From Actinomycetota bacterium (GTDB lineage: Bacteria > Actinomycetota > Actinomycetes > JACCUZ01): DNA of 35,781 nucleotides. Each line of letters begins with the position of its first letter. The stretch's first letter is position 1. Under the pieces are notes generated by a model. The model was not told the origin of the DNA. It did no database searches and saw only the letters and a list, made by a program, of their open reading frames with translations. The position numbers and the translations under genes are program-made. This document shows positions 7,024 to 16,010 of this stretch, piece after piece. Location of the stretch: the NCBI GenBank assembly GCA_030841035.1, contig JAVEDI010000085.1:1-35781 (forward strand), in the 5' to 3' direction.

Positions 7024-10000
7024 TCAGTAGCGCAGCTTCGAGACCACCGTTGCGCTGAGATCGACCAGGCGGACCGTGTCGTGCGGCGCCCACACGTCCG
7101 CGCTGAGGCCCAGGTAGAGCCGCCCTGCCCCGCTCGCTCCGCTGCCGGTGTAGACCCGCACCAGCTCGCCCGGCGCCAGGACGCGCCGCGGCAGCCGCAC
7201 GGCGATCCCCGCCCGGTCGCGCAGCGTCCACCCCGCCAGGTCGACCGTCACCTTGCCGGTGTTGCGCACGGTCACGAACTCCGGCTCCGCCGGCGACACG
7301 CGCGTGACCTTGGTCCGGTACACCGCGAACCTACGGACCTTGCTGGTGGTCGTCTGCAGGCCCGGGCCGGAAGCCTTGACCCGGTAGATCGCCGTCCCGC
7401 TTCGCCCTGTCGGGACGGGCAAGGTGAACCGTCCGTGGGTCGCGGTCACGGGGATCGTCCTGGTGGCCACCGTGATCCAGCCCGAGGTGCCGGTCCGCCG
7501 CTGGAGGGTCAGGGTGACACCCTTGAACGGGCTCACCGTGCCGCTGATCGTCGCGCGTCCACCGGCTGCGACGGCCACGCTGCTCAGGGAGCTGACGACA
7601 GCGAGGGCCGCGTTGCTGGCGCCGCGCGCTGGTGCCGGCGGCTGCTGCGCTGCCGGACCTCCGGCTGCCGGGCCTGCCGGTGCCGACCCCGCGGGGGCGG
7701 CCCCCTCCGGTGCCGGACCCTGGGCCGGGGGGTCCTGGGCCGGCGGCCCGGGTACCGCCGAGACCGTGGCCGGGGCCGACGTACGCCGCTCGACGGTTCC
7801 GTGGGCGTCGGTGAAGCTGACGACCACGCGGATGTCCCGGCCGACCTGGGCGAGCGCCGGGGTGAAGCCCTTGTTCGTCGCGCCGTCGATGTCGGTGAAC
7901 GGAGCGCCCCCGTCGCGCTGTTGCCACTGGTAGCCGAACGCCACACCCGCGAGGCCGTCGGGATCCTGGATGGCTGCCACCAGTGCGGTCACGGGACTGC
8001 CCTGCTCGGGTGTCGTGTCGCTCAGCGTCGGGTCACCGGTGGCCGGTTGGTTGACGTTGACCACCGCGTTGGTCGCCGCAGAGGTCACCTTCTCGAGGAC
8101 ACCGGCGCCGTCGGTGAAGGTCGCGACTGCCCGCAACCGGGCCCCCACCTCGTTGTTCGTCGGCGTGAACGTCGTGCCCTCGCCGACCAGCGACCACGAC
8201 GCGGTGCCGCCGGAGTTGGTCTCGACCTCCCAGCTGAACGCGATGCTGGCGGTCTGGACGCCGTCGGCGTCCGAGAACGCCCGCGAGGCAGTGAGCTGCA
8301 TGCCCTCCGTCGCCGTTGCGGGCGCCACGTCGACCGTGCCGGTGGCCGGCGCGTTGGTCGACGAGCCGAGCACCATCGTCTGGTCGGTGAAGATCAGCCG
8401 CTCGACGTTGACCAGCGTGTCGGTGCCATCGGCGCCCGTCCCCCCGAGATGGGCCACGGTGGTCCTCCCGTCGACCGTGGTGACCTCGTAGTCGTCCAGC
8501 GGTCCCGAGAAGACCGCACTGTCCGTGCCGGCAGAGCCGGTGAGGATCTCCCGGACGGCCACGATGTTGCCCGGGTTGACGTTGCCCGCGAAGACCGCCT
8601 CCTGCAGCGTCGGTCCGGTCAGTGCGCCGGTGCTGTCGCGCAGGTACTGGCTGGTCATCGCACTCTGCCCGGGCTGCTCGACCCCTGCGCTGCCGATCTC
8701 GGTCGCCGGGTCGTCGGGGTCCGTGCGAACACTGAGCCGGACGCTGAGGTACTTGTCGCCGTCGATGATGTCGTCCGCGCCGCGCCCCTCGAGCACGTCG
8801 CTCCCGCCGCCGCCGAGCAGGATGTTGCCGGCCCCCCACGTCTTGGCCGGTACGGCGTCGGTAGTCGCCGTCGCGGGTACCGCGGCCGCTGTGGCGCCTG
8901 CTGGGAGCAGGTCGGCCAGACCGGCGATGCGGTCGACCCCGGCCTGGGTCAGGACGTCGTTGCCGATGAAGCCGCCGCCGCCCACATCGGCCGGTACGAC
9001 GCTGTCACCGCGCAGGACGTCGTTGTGGTCCCAACCGGAGAGCGCCTCGACCTCGTTGAACTTGTCCCTGACGTCGACCGTCAGGACGTCGAGCCCGACG
9101 AGCGGCAGGGCGAGGTCCTGGCTCTGCGGCTGGGGGTCGCCCAGGCCGATCTCCCAGTCGAAGCCCGAGGCCCCGGCGACCTTCTCGACGCCGGGTCCGC
9201 CGACGCCGATGTCGTCGCCCCCCTCCATGTCGTAGTCGTCGTCGCCACCCTGACCGATCAGGATGTCGTGGCCGTTGCGCTGCGAGTCGTCCAGGAAGAA
9301 GAGGTTTCCGCTGTCGCCCTGCATCAGGTCCGGCTGGTCACCGCCCTCTTCCCAGTCGTCGCCGCTGTCGCCGAAGGCCGCGTCCAGGCTCTGACCGAGC
9401 ATCATGAAGTCGTCCCCGTCACCGCCGAAGGTCTCGTTGGCGTTGGCTCCGCCGTTGGTGAAGTCCTTGCCCTCGCCGCCCATGAGGATGTCGAGACCCG
9501 GTCCGGCATCGATGGCGTCGTTGCCCGGGCCGCCCTTGGGGACGTCGTCGCCGGCCAGGTCGGTGATGATGTCGTCGCCCTCTCCCCCCAGGGCGACGTC
9601 AGCTCCGTCGCCGCCCTCGATCACGTCATTGCCGAGGCCGCCCCAGAAGGTGTCGCTGTCGTTGCCGCCGGAGATCCGGTCGACCCCGTCGGTGCCGTTG
9701 TAGACGCTCTGACCGTTGATCCCCGGGGGGTCGACAGGGTTGCGGTTGCGGTACTTGATCGTGCCGTCGGGCATCCTGATGAGCAGCGACGACTCGTCGC
9801 ACTCGCTGTTCGGGTCGTCCGCGACGGTGTTGCCACCGCCGGGAGCCGCGTAGCCCTCCGGCGTCCCGGCCAGGTTCTTCAGCTCGAACTTGCAGTCGGC
9901 CGTTGCGAAGGCGTCGGCCTTCAGCGTCTTGACGTTGGTGTTGCGCATCATCAGCTCGGCGAACGAGTTGCCCTCGAGCTGTGTCCTGAGGTTCATGCCC

Positions 10001-12621
10001 GGCGTGCGCGCCAGGTAGTACAGCCGGTCCCCGTTCTGCAGGTCGGTCAGCTGGTTCTCGAAGACATAGTTGAACGTCGTGCCCAGCAGTCCGCCGAACA
10101 CGTTCGTGACCTCGGCCAGGCCACCGACCCAGAGGTCGACGTCGTCGAGCCCGGTCACCGATCGGGTGCCGTCGTTCCCCCAACGGGCACCCGTGCTGTT
10201 CATGAACTGTGCGGCGTCATCCGGAGCGACGTCCCCGGCGGCGGCCTCCGGGCTGACGATCGCCCGCGCCGCGTCCCGCTTGGCCGTCAGAGTCGTGGCC
10301 CCGACGATGCTGGGGTGCTTGCCGTACGCCGCGACGAAGTTGATCAGCGACTCGGGGTGCTTGAGGTGCTCCCCGAAGTCGACCCAGCTGAGGTAGGGCT
10401 TCAGCTGGCCGTCGTTGGTGGAGTTGAACAGCTCACGACGAAAGACGTTCAGCGACGGGATGCCCTCGGAGCGCGCCCGCGTCAGGTTGATCGCCGCCAG
10501 GTCCAGGGGCAGACCGAGGAGGTTGTTCCGCAGCGTGTCGGTGACGAACTCGTCGAGCTCGTTGCCGACCTGGTCCGACATGCCCATGATGACGCTGCCG
10601 GCGGCCTCCTCTGAGGTGAGCGGGCCGGCCGGGCCGCCGTCCGTGTACGCAGGCGGGTTGAGGAACCCGTCGAGCAGTGAGATGTCGTTGTGCGAGCCGT
10701 TCTCGTTCGTGCGGGAGATCGTCTCGGTCAGCATGGAGTGACCGAAGCGGTAGACCGCGTGAGCGAACTCGGCCTTGATGGCGGGATCGATATCGGTCTG
10801 GGCGAAGGCGAACGGCTCGAAGGGGTTGATCGCCGGCTGGACCTTGCGGGCGAACTCCTCGAACACCAAGTGCTGGTACTCCATCTCGGTCACGAAGCGC
10901 GCGGCCTGGAAGAGCCGCTCCCCGTTCCAGCCGGCGGCACCGCCGGCCAGCTTCCACTCGGCCAGCGCGGCGACGCCGGAGTCCGACGTGTCGTGGGTGA
11001 GGACGCCCTTGATGTAGCCGATCAACCGGTTGTGCTCGGAGTGAAAGATCTGGTGGATCGTGGTGAGCCCGATGTTCTCGTTCACGCGGCCGTCCCCGGC
11101 GATGAAGTGCGCGTCCAGCATCTCGTCGTCGTACGTGCCGGGCACCTGGCTCGCGAAGTCCGCTGACGCGACGTGATCGGCGTCGGGGTCGGGGGTCACC
11201 GGCGGCGTCCGCGGGTTGTGATCGGTGTCCTGCGGCGAGGGGTCGGCGTTGTGCGCGATGTCGGTCAGGAACGGTGTCTCGAAGGTGCGCACGTTCGTGG
11301 GGACCGGCACCGGGTTGGCCAGGTCGCCCTCCACCAGTCCGGTCGCAGTGACGTACTGCGGTAGGCCGTTCGCGCCGGGGATGAACGTGCCGTACGGGTC
11401 GGTCGCGATCATCGGGACGTCCAGCACGTCCTTGTCGCTCAGCAGCAGACCGAGCTTGGCCGCAGCCTGCTCCTTGACCGTCGTCCAGGTCGCCATGCCG
11501 CCGGCCGTGGGTCCGGCCGGACCGCCGAGCAGCCTGCCCGTCGACACCGGCTTGTCGTCCACCATGGCGTACTCACGCAAGAAGACCTGGTGCGAGGGGT
11601 GCGACGTGTACGTCTGGCTCTGGTCCACCCAGGAGGAGTCGGTGTTGGTGGCATCCTGTACGTCGTCGGGGGTGCCGAGGATCTTGTCCGGGCCGGGCTG
11701 GTTCTTGCCTCGCGTGAGCACCATGAAGCGCAGGTTCGGGTCGAGGTCGTCACCCTCGACGGCGCGGGTGCTCGGGTCGTCCTCGAAGATGTGGTTCGGG
11801 CCGGCGATCAGCGGGTCGTCGGCCTTGAGGGGCACGAACACGGTGCCGCCGCCCTTGACGGTCTGGTCGATCCCGTGGTCGAAGAACTGACCGAACAGAG
11901 TGAACAGCGAGTTGTACGGCGGTGACAGGCCGACGTCCGTGGTGACGTTGGGGATGAACAGCGTCTGGTGCTCCGGCACGCACCCCGCGGGGTCGCTCGG
12001 CCCGGTGCACGGCTGCACCCCATCGTTGCCCTGGGTGCGGACCGGGAAGCCGGCTGCCGTCACGGCCGCCGGGTTGGTCGAGGTCTGGTCCACGATCAGG
12101 TTGCTGATGACCCGCGGCTGCGAGTCGAAGACGTTGCCCTTCAGCTGCGTGTAGGACGTCGACCCGGGAGGACCGAAGCCCGCGGGTACCGGCTCCGCTC
12201 CCCGGAACGACTTCGAGCTCAGCCGAGGGAACGGGTGGTCCGCGGCGCCGAAGGTCTCCTGCCCCGGCTGCAGGTTGTTGCAGGAACCGTCGACCGTGCG
12301 CAGGCCCTTGGAGATGAGCGGGCTCGGGATCTGGTCGGGTCCGTTGCCGACCAGCGTCCCGCACGGGTTGGTCGGGGTAAGAGTGGCCGCGTGGTGCTCG
12401 GCGATCTTGATCTGCGCGAGGATGAACTTCAGGTCACTGGGCGTCACGGTGAAGCCCTGCCCGACCGGCGCCTGCGCTGCGCGGGCGCTGTGCGTCATCA
12501 GGGCCGCGGGCAGCATGCCGACGCACAGCAGCAGCGACGAGACGGCGGCCAGACTGCGCCGGCCCCGACCGGGCCTCTCGGTGGCGTGGCGCCCGAGCAG
12601 TGGCGTGCGGTGGGAACGCAT
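7024..12621 (-). CDS. Secreted animal-type heme peroxidase with RTX repeats and lamin-tail-like C-terminus
   Basis: 1865 residues. The ATG at 12621 is preceded by GTAAGGA and followed by a signal peptide (hydrophobic core about 24-41, ending SARAAQA). Residues about 150-860 are an animal heme peroxidase domain with the key residues present: Asp248-His249 (GQFFDHGID, distal His and heme-ester Asp), Arg512 and Glu515 (GDGRVNE, catalytic Arg and heme-ester Glu) and proximal His628 (YRFGHS). Residues about 975-1290 hold RTX-type glycine-rich repeats (GGxGxD) that bind calcium on export. Two Ig/cadherin-like modules follow (about 1425-1520 and 1530-1622), then a Pro/Ala-rich linker (1623-1665), a beta-sandwich segment, and a lamin-tail-like domain (about 1775-1865). 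Family knowledge suggests it oxidises halides or organic substrates outside the cell. The open frame runs 110 codons further upstream, judged non-coding. Confidence 0.93.
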   Translation of the reverse strand: MRSHRTPLLGRHATERPGRGRRSLAAVSSLLLCVGMLPAALMTHSARAAQAPVGQGFTVTPSDLKFILAQIKIAEHHAATLTPTNPCGTLVGNGPDQIPSPLISKGLRTVDGSCNNLQPGQETFGAADHPFPRLSSKSFRGAEPVPAGFGPPGSTSYTQLKGNVFDSQPRVISNLIVDQTSTNPAAVTAAGFPVRTQGNDGVQPCTGPSDPAGCVPEHQTLFIPNVTTDVGLSPPYNSLFTLFGQFFDHGIDQTVKGGGTVFVPLKADDPLIAGPNHIFEDDPSTRAVEGDDLDPNLRFMVLTRGKNQPGPDKILGTPDDVQDATNTDSSWVDQSQTYTSHPSHQVFLREYAMVDDKPVSTGRLLGGPAGPTAGGMATWTTVKEQAAAKLGLLLSDKDVLDVPMIATDPYGTFIPGANGLPQYVTATGLVEGDLANPVPVPTNVRTFETPFLTDIAHNADPSPQDTDHNPRTPPVTPDPDADHVASADFASQVPGTYDDEMLDAHFIAGDGRVNENIGLTTIHQIFHSEHNRLIGYIKGVLTHDTSDSGVAALAEWKLAGGAAGWNGERLFQAARFVTEMEYQHLVFEEFARKVQPAINPFEPFAFAQTDIDPAIKAEFAHAVYRFGHSMLTETISRTNENGSHNDISLLDGFLNPPAYTDGGPAGPLTSEEAAGSVIMGMSDQVGNELDEFVTDTLRNNLLGLPLDLAAINLTRARSEGIPSLNVFRRELFNSTNDGQLKPYLSWVDFGEHLKHPESLINFVAAYGKHPSIVGATTLTAKRDAARAIVSPEAAAGDVAPDDAAQFMNSTGARWGNDGTRSVTGLDDVDLWVGGLAEVTNVFGGLLGTTFNYVFENQLTDLQNGDRLYYLARTPGMNLRTQLEGNSFAELMMRNTNVKTLKADAFATADCKFELKNLAGTPEGYAAPGGGNTVADDPNSECDESSLLIRMPDGTIKYRNRNPVDPPGINGQSVYNGTDGVDRISGGNDSDTFWGGLGNDVIEGGDGADVALGGEGDDIITDLAGDDVPKGGPGNDAIDAGPGLDILMGGEGKDFTNGGANANETFGGDGDDFMMLGQSLDAAFGDSGDDWEEGGDQPDLMQGDSGNLFFLDDSQRNGHDILIGQGGDDDYDMEGGDDIGVGGPGVEKVAGASGFDWEIGLGDPQPQSQDLALPLVGLDVLTVDVRDKFNEVEALSGWDHNDVLRGDSVVPADVGGGGFIGNDVLTQAGVDRIAGLADLLPAGATAAAVPATATTDAVPAKTWGAGNILLGGGGSDVLEGRGADDIIDGDKYLSVRLSVRTDPDDPATEIGSAGVEQPGQSAMTSQYLRDSTGALTGPTLQEAVFAGNVNPGNIVAVREILTGSAGTDSAVFSGPLDDYEVTTVDGRTTVAHLGGTGADGTDTLVNVERLIFTDQTMVLGSSTNAPATGTVDVAPATATEGMQLTASRAFSDADGVQTASIAFSWEVETNSGGTASWSLVGEGTTFTPTNNEVGARLRAVATFTDGAGVLEKVTSAATNAVVNVNQPATGDPTLSDTTPEQGSPVTALVAAIQDPDGLAGVAFGYQWQQRDGGAPFTDIDGATNKGFTPALAQVGRDIRVVVSFTDAHGTVERRTSAPATVSAVPGPPAQDPPAQGPAPEGAAPAGSAPAGPAAGGPAAQQPPAPARGASNAALAVVSSLSSVAVAAGGRATISGTVSPFKGVTLTLQRRTGTSGWITVATRTIPVTATHGRFTLPVPTGRSGTAIYRVKASGPGLQTTTSKVRRFAVYRTKVTRVSPAEPEFVTVRNTGKVTVDLAGWTLRDRAGIAVRLPRRVLAPGELVRVYTGSGASGAGRLYLGLSADVWAPHDTVRLVDLSATVVSKLRY

Positions 12622-13209
12622 GGCGAAGGTCCTTACTTGTCGTCGCGCGAGCGGGTCGGCGTTGTCACGGACTCGGGCCCCAAGGCCCGCCAAAGGGGAC
12701 GTGCTCCCGGCACCACGCACGGTGCGGGCGGTCGACAAGGCGGCGCGCCATGGAGCGCGCCGTGCAGGTACCGGTGACGTCGCCATCAGGGCCCCCCCAA
12801 GTCGGCGTTGGCGCAACCTTGGGAAAACGTCCTCATGCAAATCTCTGCGTTTCCCGGGCGCATCCGGGTCGCTGAGCGGTTGCGGACCGGACCTGTTTGG
12901 GGGCCCACGTCCTGGTTTGAGCGACGGTCCCTGCCGACCTCTCGGTCTCACAGACTTCTGACCTCTTGGCGGGGCTCACTCGGGGCCAGACGGGTGACAA
13001 CCGTGGCAGGAAGACCAGAAAGCAGGGCCGGGCACGACAGAACTTTCTAAGAATGCCTAGCCCCCGCTGCCCCCCAGTCCCACACTGGCGTCAGCGGGCG
13101 GTGGCCGTTTCCCCCATATGGCGCACCGCCCGTCACGGAGGGTTCTCTACAGGTTCCGTGCTGATGATGGGTAGGACAGGCCGCGAGGCAGCCAGCGGGA
13201 GGAGTCCGG
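12622..13209. other. 588-nt divergent intergenic region with inverted repeats
   Basis: Lies between the peroxidase (minus) and the winged-helix gene (plus). No convincing gene. A structured patch at 12796-12860 has CCCAAG/CTTGGG arms around GTTG-gcg-CAAC, then GGGAAAACG/CGTTTCCC, then CCCGG/CCGGG; adjacent stems share bases, so they would be alternatives. A second inverted repeat, CGGGCGGTG (13095-13103) and CACCGCCCG (13124-13132), lies about 80 nt before the winged-helix start. A weak GGTT-N13-GGGTAG (13152-13174) resembles a stress-sigma (SigB/SigF) promoter, but its spacing is one short of the usual range. Confidence 0.5.
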
Positions 13210-13881
13210 ATGGACAACACGGAGCATTCAGACGTCGAGACGTTGGCACGTACCTTGCGCCTGCTCCAGCGCTACCTCGACGAGCCCTCGGCGACGCCGG
13301 CTGCGGTGCCGGCGCAGGTGCCGGCCGAGCGACCGGTGCAGCGTGCGCGAGGCCCGCGGCAGGAGGCGATCCTCGCGCTCCCCGAGATGGCCGACGCCGA
13401 GGGCGTCAAGCCTGCGGTCATCGCAGCAGCGATCGACTACTCGGTCTCCAACACCTACAACCTGCTCCAGTCGCTCAGCCGGGCCGGACTGGCCGAGATC
13501 GTGCCGGGCAGCCAGCCGCAGCGCTGGCGGCTGACCACGTCGCACCGCCACAGCGCGTCGGTGTTCCGGCAGCTGGCCGCCACCGTGCGGGCGGGCGAGT
13601 GGACGACCTGCGCCGACCTGTCGATCGCGAGCCGCGGTGACACCTCGGCCGCCTGGATGGTGTGCTGGGCCGCCACCAAGCTGCCCGATTTCCCCGCCGC
13701 TCACCGGGTCCTGCTCGAGGGTGGGGTCGCGCACCCCTACGGCCACGAGCACCAGCGCGCCCGTCCGGAGCAGATCCGGTCCGCGTTGATCGCCGAAGGT
13801 GTCCGCTTCACCGCTGAAGGGCGGGCGGATGCCGCGTCGCGGGTGGCCTGGGACCAGCTGCGCGAGCGCGGCCGCCGATGA
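13210..13881 (+). CDS. Winged-helix protein fused to an alkyltransferase-like (ATL) domain
   Basis: 223 residues. The N-terminal helix (1-25) and an Ala/Pro linker lead to a winged helix (about 48-112: EAILALPEMADAEGVKPAVI, YSVSNTYNLLQSLSRAGLAE, then a wing). The rest (about 115-218) resembles the DNA-binding domain of O6-alkylguanine alkyltransferases and ATL proteins: TTCADLSIASRG, FPAAHRVL, then ALIAEGVRF and AEGRADAASRVAWDQ, the typical ATL ending. The active-site PCHR cysteine is absent (PAAHR, 162-166), as in ATL proteins, and the helix that normally holds the arginine finger reads TSAAWMVCWAA without it. Repair chemistry is therefore excluded; a DNA-binding regulatory role is inference. 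A strong GGGAGGAG precedes the ATG. It overlaps the phosphatase gene by ATGA. Confidence 0.72.
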   Translation: MDNTEHSDVETLARTLRLLQRYLDEPSATPAAVPAQVPAERPVQRARGPRQEAILALPEMADAEGVKPAVIAAAIDYSVSNTYNLLQSLSRAGLAEIVPGSQPQRWRLTTSHRHSASVFRQLAATVRAGEWTTCADLSIASRGDTSAAWMVCWAATKLPDFPAAHRVLLEGGVAHPYGHEHQRARPEQIRSALIAEGVRFTAEGRADAASRVAWDQLRERGRR

Positions 13882-15668
13882 GACGAGTGCGGGTCGGGCT
13901 CCGTGCCCGGCTGCTCGGGATCGGGCTGCTCAGCGTCCTTCTCGCGCTCGTCATCGCCCAGTCGGCGCTCGCCGGGCTCGGGCAGGTACACCGCTCCTAC
14001 CACGCGGTCAGCTTGATCAGCCAGGCACAGCGGGCCCACCAGGACGCCGACATGATGCACGACGCGTTGCGTGCCGACGTCTACAACGCGGTGCTCGTCA
14101 GCCGTGGCGTCCGGACCGAGCGCAGAGACGACCTGCGGCGAGACATCAAGCGCCACGTCGCCACGATGCACGCCGACCTGCGGGCGATCGCCCGGCTGCC
14201 GCTGAGCGGACGCGCCGCCCGGTCGCTCGACCGGGTACGTGCGGCGCTGGAGGCCTACACGGGCGGCGCGGCCGATCTGGTCGACCTCGCCCTGTCCGAC
14301 GTCGCGAGCGCCGAGCGGGCGCTGGCCGGTTTCGACCAGGACTTCGACCGTCTCGCGCGTCAGCAGGCGGCCGTGACCGCCCAGCTGGCCTCGCAGGCCG
14401 AGCGCACGAAGACCGACGCGGAGCAGGCCGACGCGTCGGCGGCACGGCGCATCCTGCTCGCCTCGATCCTCGCCATGATCGGGCTGCTCGCGCTCACCGG
14501 CATGCTCTACCGGATGGGCCAGAACCTGGCGCGGTTGATGGCCCAGCAGCGCGGCGTGGCCGAGACGCTGCAGCACAGCCTGCTGCCGGACCGGCTGCCC
14601 GACCGGCCGGGGCTGCACTTCGCCGCCCGCTACCTGCCGGGCGCGAGCGGCGTCGAGGTGGGCGGTGACTGGTACGACGTCATCGAGCTGCCCACCGGCG
14701 AGATCGGCCTGGTGATGGGTGACGTGGTGGGCCACGACATCCGCGCGGCATCCGTGATGGGACACATCCGTAACGCGTTGCGCGCCTACGCTCTCGAGGG
14801 CCTCTCCCCGGCCGATGCGATGGGACGACTCAACCGCTTCGTCCGCCAGATCGACCGTGACGAGATGGCCACGTGTGTGTTCGCCGTGTTCCATCCGGAG
14901 GCCTCGACCCTGCTGCTGGCGAACGCCGGGCACTACCCGCCGGTGCTGGTGGGACCCGACCGGGAGGCGGTCTTCCTCGAGCACACGACCTCGCCGCCGG
15001 TCGGTGCGGTCGAGGACGCCGTCTACACCGAGCGGCTGTACCACCTGCAGCCCGGCACGACGGTGCTGCTCTACACCGACGGCCTGATCGAACGGCGCGG
15101 AGAGCCGATCGGAGTGGGCCTCGAGCGCCTGCGAAGGGCGGTCACCGACGCTCCCGAGCCGGTCGAGGAGATGTGCGAGAGCGTCCTCGCGTCGCTGTTC
15201 GCCGGGACCTCCTCCACCGACGACGTCGCGCTGCTGGCCCTCGGCGCGCAGGCCGTGCTGGGCGAGCACCTGCGCATGACACTGCCGGCCCAGCTCGGGC
15301 AGCTGGCGCCGATGCGTCGCACGATCGATCGTTGGCTCACCGAGGCCCAGGCCAGCCCCGAGGAGATCTTCGAGCTGACCGTGGCGACCTGCGAGGCAGC
15401 CACCAATGCGATCGAGCACGCCTACGGACCCGACGAGGCGACGTTCGAGGTCACCGCGACCCTGCACGAGCGGGTGGTCGAGATCCTGGTCGTGGACCAG
15501 GGGAAGTGGCGTCCGCGCCGTGGCGCGGACCGCGGACGTGGCCTGGACGTCATCAGGGCCTTCACCCACACCGTGAGCGTCGAGAGCGCCGGGGACGGCA
15601 CCACCGTGCGCATGACCCGGCGGCTGTCCGAGGTGCCGTCGTTCGAGGTCTGGCGCGGGATGGCGTGA
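13878..15668 (+). CDS. Membrane sensor SpoIIE/RsbU-type PP2C phosphatase with fused RsbW-like ATPase domain
   Basis: 596 residues. Two transmembrane helices (about 11-33 and 191-212) flank a helical extracytoplasmic sensor of about 155 residues. The SpoIIE phosphatase domain (about 228-455) keeps its metal acids: GGDWYD (Asp264, Asp267), GDVVGHD (Asp282), YTDG (Asp400) and STDDVALL (Asp448-449). A HATPase_c domain of the anti-sigma kinase type follows (about 465-585) with N-box EAATNAIEHA (Glu506, Asn510) and G-box-like DRGRGLDV. Family knowledge: such enzymes dephosphorylate a STAS antagonist, which then binds the anti-sigma kinase and frees a sigma factor. The STAS partner is encoded directly downstream. 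Start and stop both overlap neighbouring genes, indicating tight co-translation. Confidence 0.93.
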   Translation: MRRVRVGLRARLLGIGLLSVLLALVIAQSALAGLGQVHRSYHAVSLISQAQRAHQDADMMHDALRADVYNAVLVSRGVRTERRDDLRRDIKRHVATMHADLRAIARLPLSGRAARSLDRVRAALEAYTGGAADLVDLALSDVASAERALAGFDQDFDRLARQQAAVTAQLASQAERTKTDAEQADASAARRILLASILAMIGLLALTGMLYRMGQNLARLMAQQRGVAETLQHSLLPDRLPDRPGLHFAARYLPGASGVEVGGDWYDVIELPTGEIGLVMGDVVGHDIRAASVMGHIRNALRAYALEGLSPADAMGRLNRFVRQIDRDEMATCVFAVFHPEASTLLLANAGHYPPVLVGPDREAVFLEHTTSPPVGAVEDAVYTERLYHLQPGTTVLLYTDGLIERRGEPIGVGLERLRRAVTDAPEPVEEMCESVLASLFAGTSSTDDVALLALGAQAVLGEHLRMTLPAQLGQLAPMRRTIDRWLTEAQASPEEIFELTVATCEAATNAIEHAYGPDEATFEVTATLHERVVEILVVDQGKWRPRRGADRGRGLDVIRAFTHTVSVESAGDGTTVRMTRRLSEVPSFEVWRGMA

Positions 15669-16009
15669 TGGCGCTCGCGAACCTGCGCACCGAGAACCAC
15701 GGGACGTCGTTGCTCGCCTGCCTCGATGGGGAGCTCGACCTGTCGAACGTGCCCACCATCACGCGCGAGCTGGCCGCCTCGGTGCCCAACACCGCGCTGC
15801 GGCTGGTGCTCGACCTCTCGGAGGTCGCCTACATGGACTCCGCCGGTCTCGGGATGCTCTACACCCTGGGCCGACAGCTGCGAGACCGCCAGCAGGCGCT
15901 CACCCTCGTCGTGCCCCGCGAGGCGATGATCCGCCGGGTGCTCGAGGTGGCCAGTGTCGGCAGCATCGCTACGATCTATGACGACCAGGAGGCCGCGCTC
16001 GCCGTCTAG
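15668..16009 (+). CDS. STAS-domain anti-sigma factor antagonist (RsbV/SpoIIAA-like)
   Basis: 113 residues, the usual length. Pattern: LLACLDGELDLSNVP, then LVLDLSEVAYMDSAGLGML with the phosphorylatable Ser58 in the intact D-S-A-G loop. The ATG shares one base with the phosphatase stop; a GTG three bases earlier is also possible. The expected role is a phospho-switch: dephosphorylated by the upstream phosphatase, rephosphorylated by an RsbW-type kinase, and sequestering that kinase when unphosphorylated. It ends one base from the stop of the convergent HPF-like gene. Confidence 0.94.
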   Translation: MALANLRTENHGTSLLACLDGELDLSNVPTITRELAASVPNTALRLVLDLSEVAYMDSAGLGMLYTLGRQLRDRQQALTLVVPREAMIRRVLEVASVGSIATIYDDQEAALAV

Positions 16010-16010
16010 G

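Noticed and set aside
7081-10614. 1177-codon plus-strand open frame opposite the peroxidase gene
   Set aside because: Antisense shadow with low-complexity Arg/Asp/Val composition and no start signals; the minus-strand protein has a full active site and domain order.
12640-12860. c-di-GMP or c-di-AMP riboswitch upstream of the secreted peroxidase
   Set aside because: The invariant core sequences of those classes are missing, although the patch is structured; reported only as unexplained hairpins.
12622-12951. 110-codon N-terminal extension of the peroxidase
   Set aside because: The signal peptide starts at the ATG at 12621 with a ribosome site before it; the extension is Arg/Pro-rich and would bury the signal peptide.
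13152-13174. SigB/SigF-type promoter GGTT-N13-GGGTAG before the phosphatase operon
   Set aside because: The spacing is shorter than the accepted 14-16 nt and the last -10 base differs; too weak to list as a feature.
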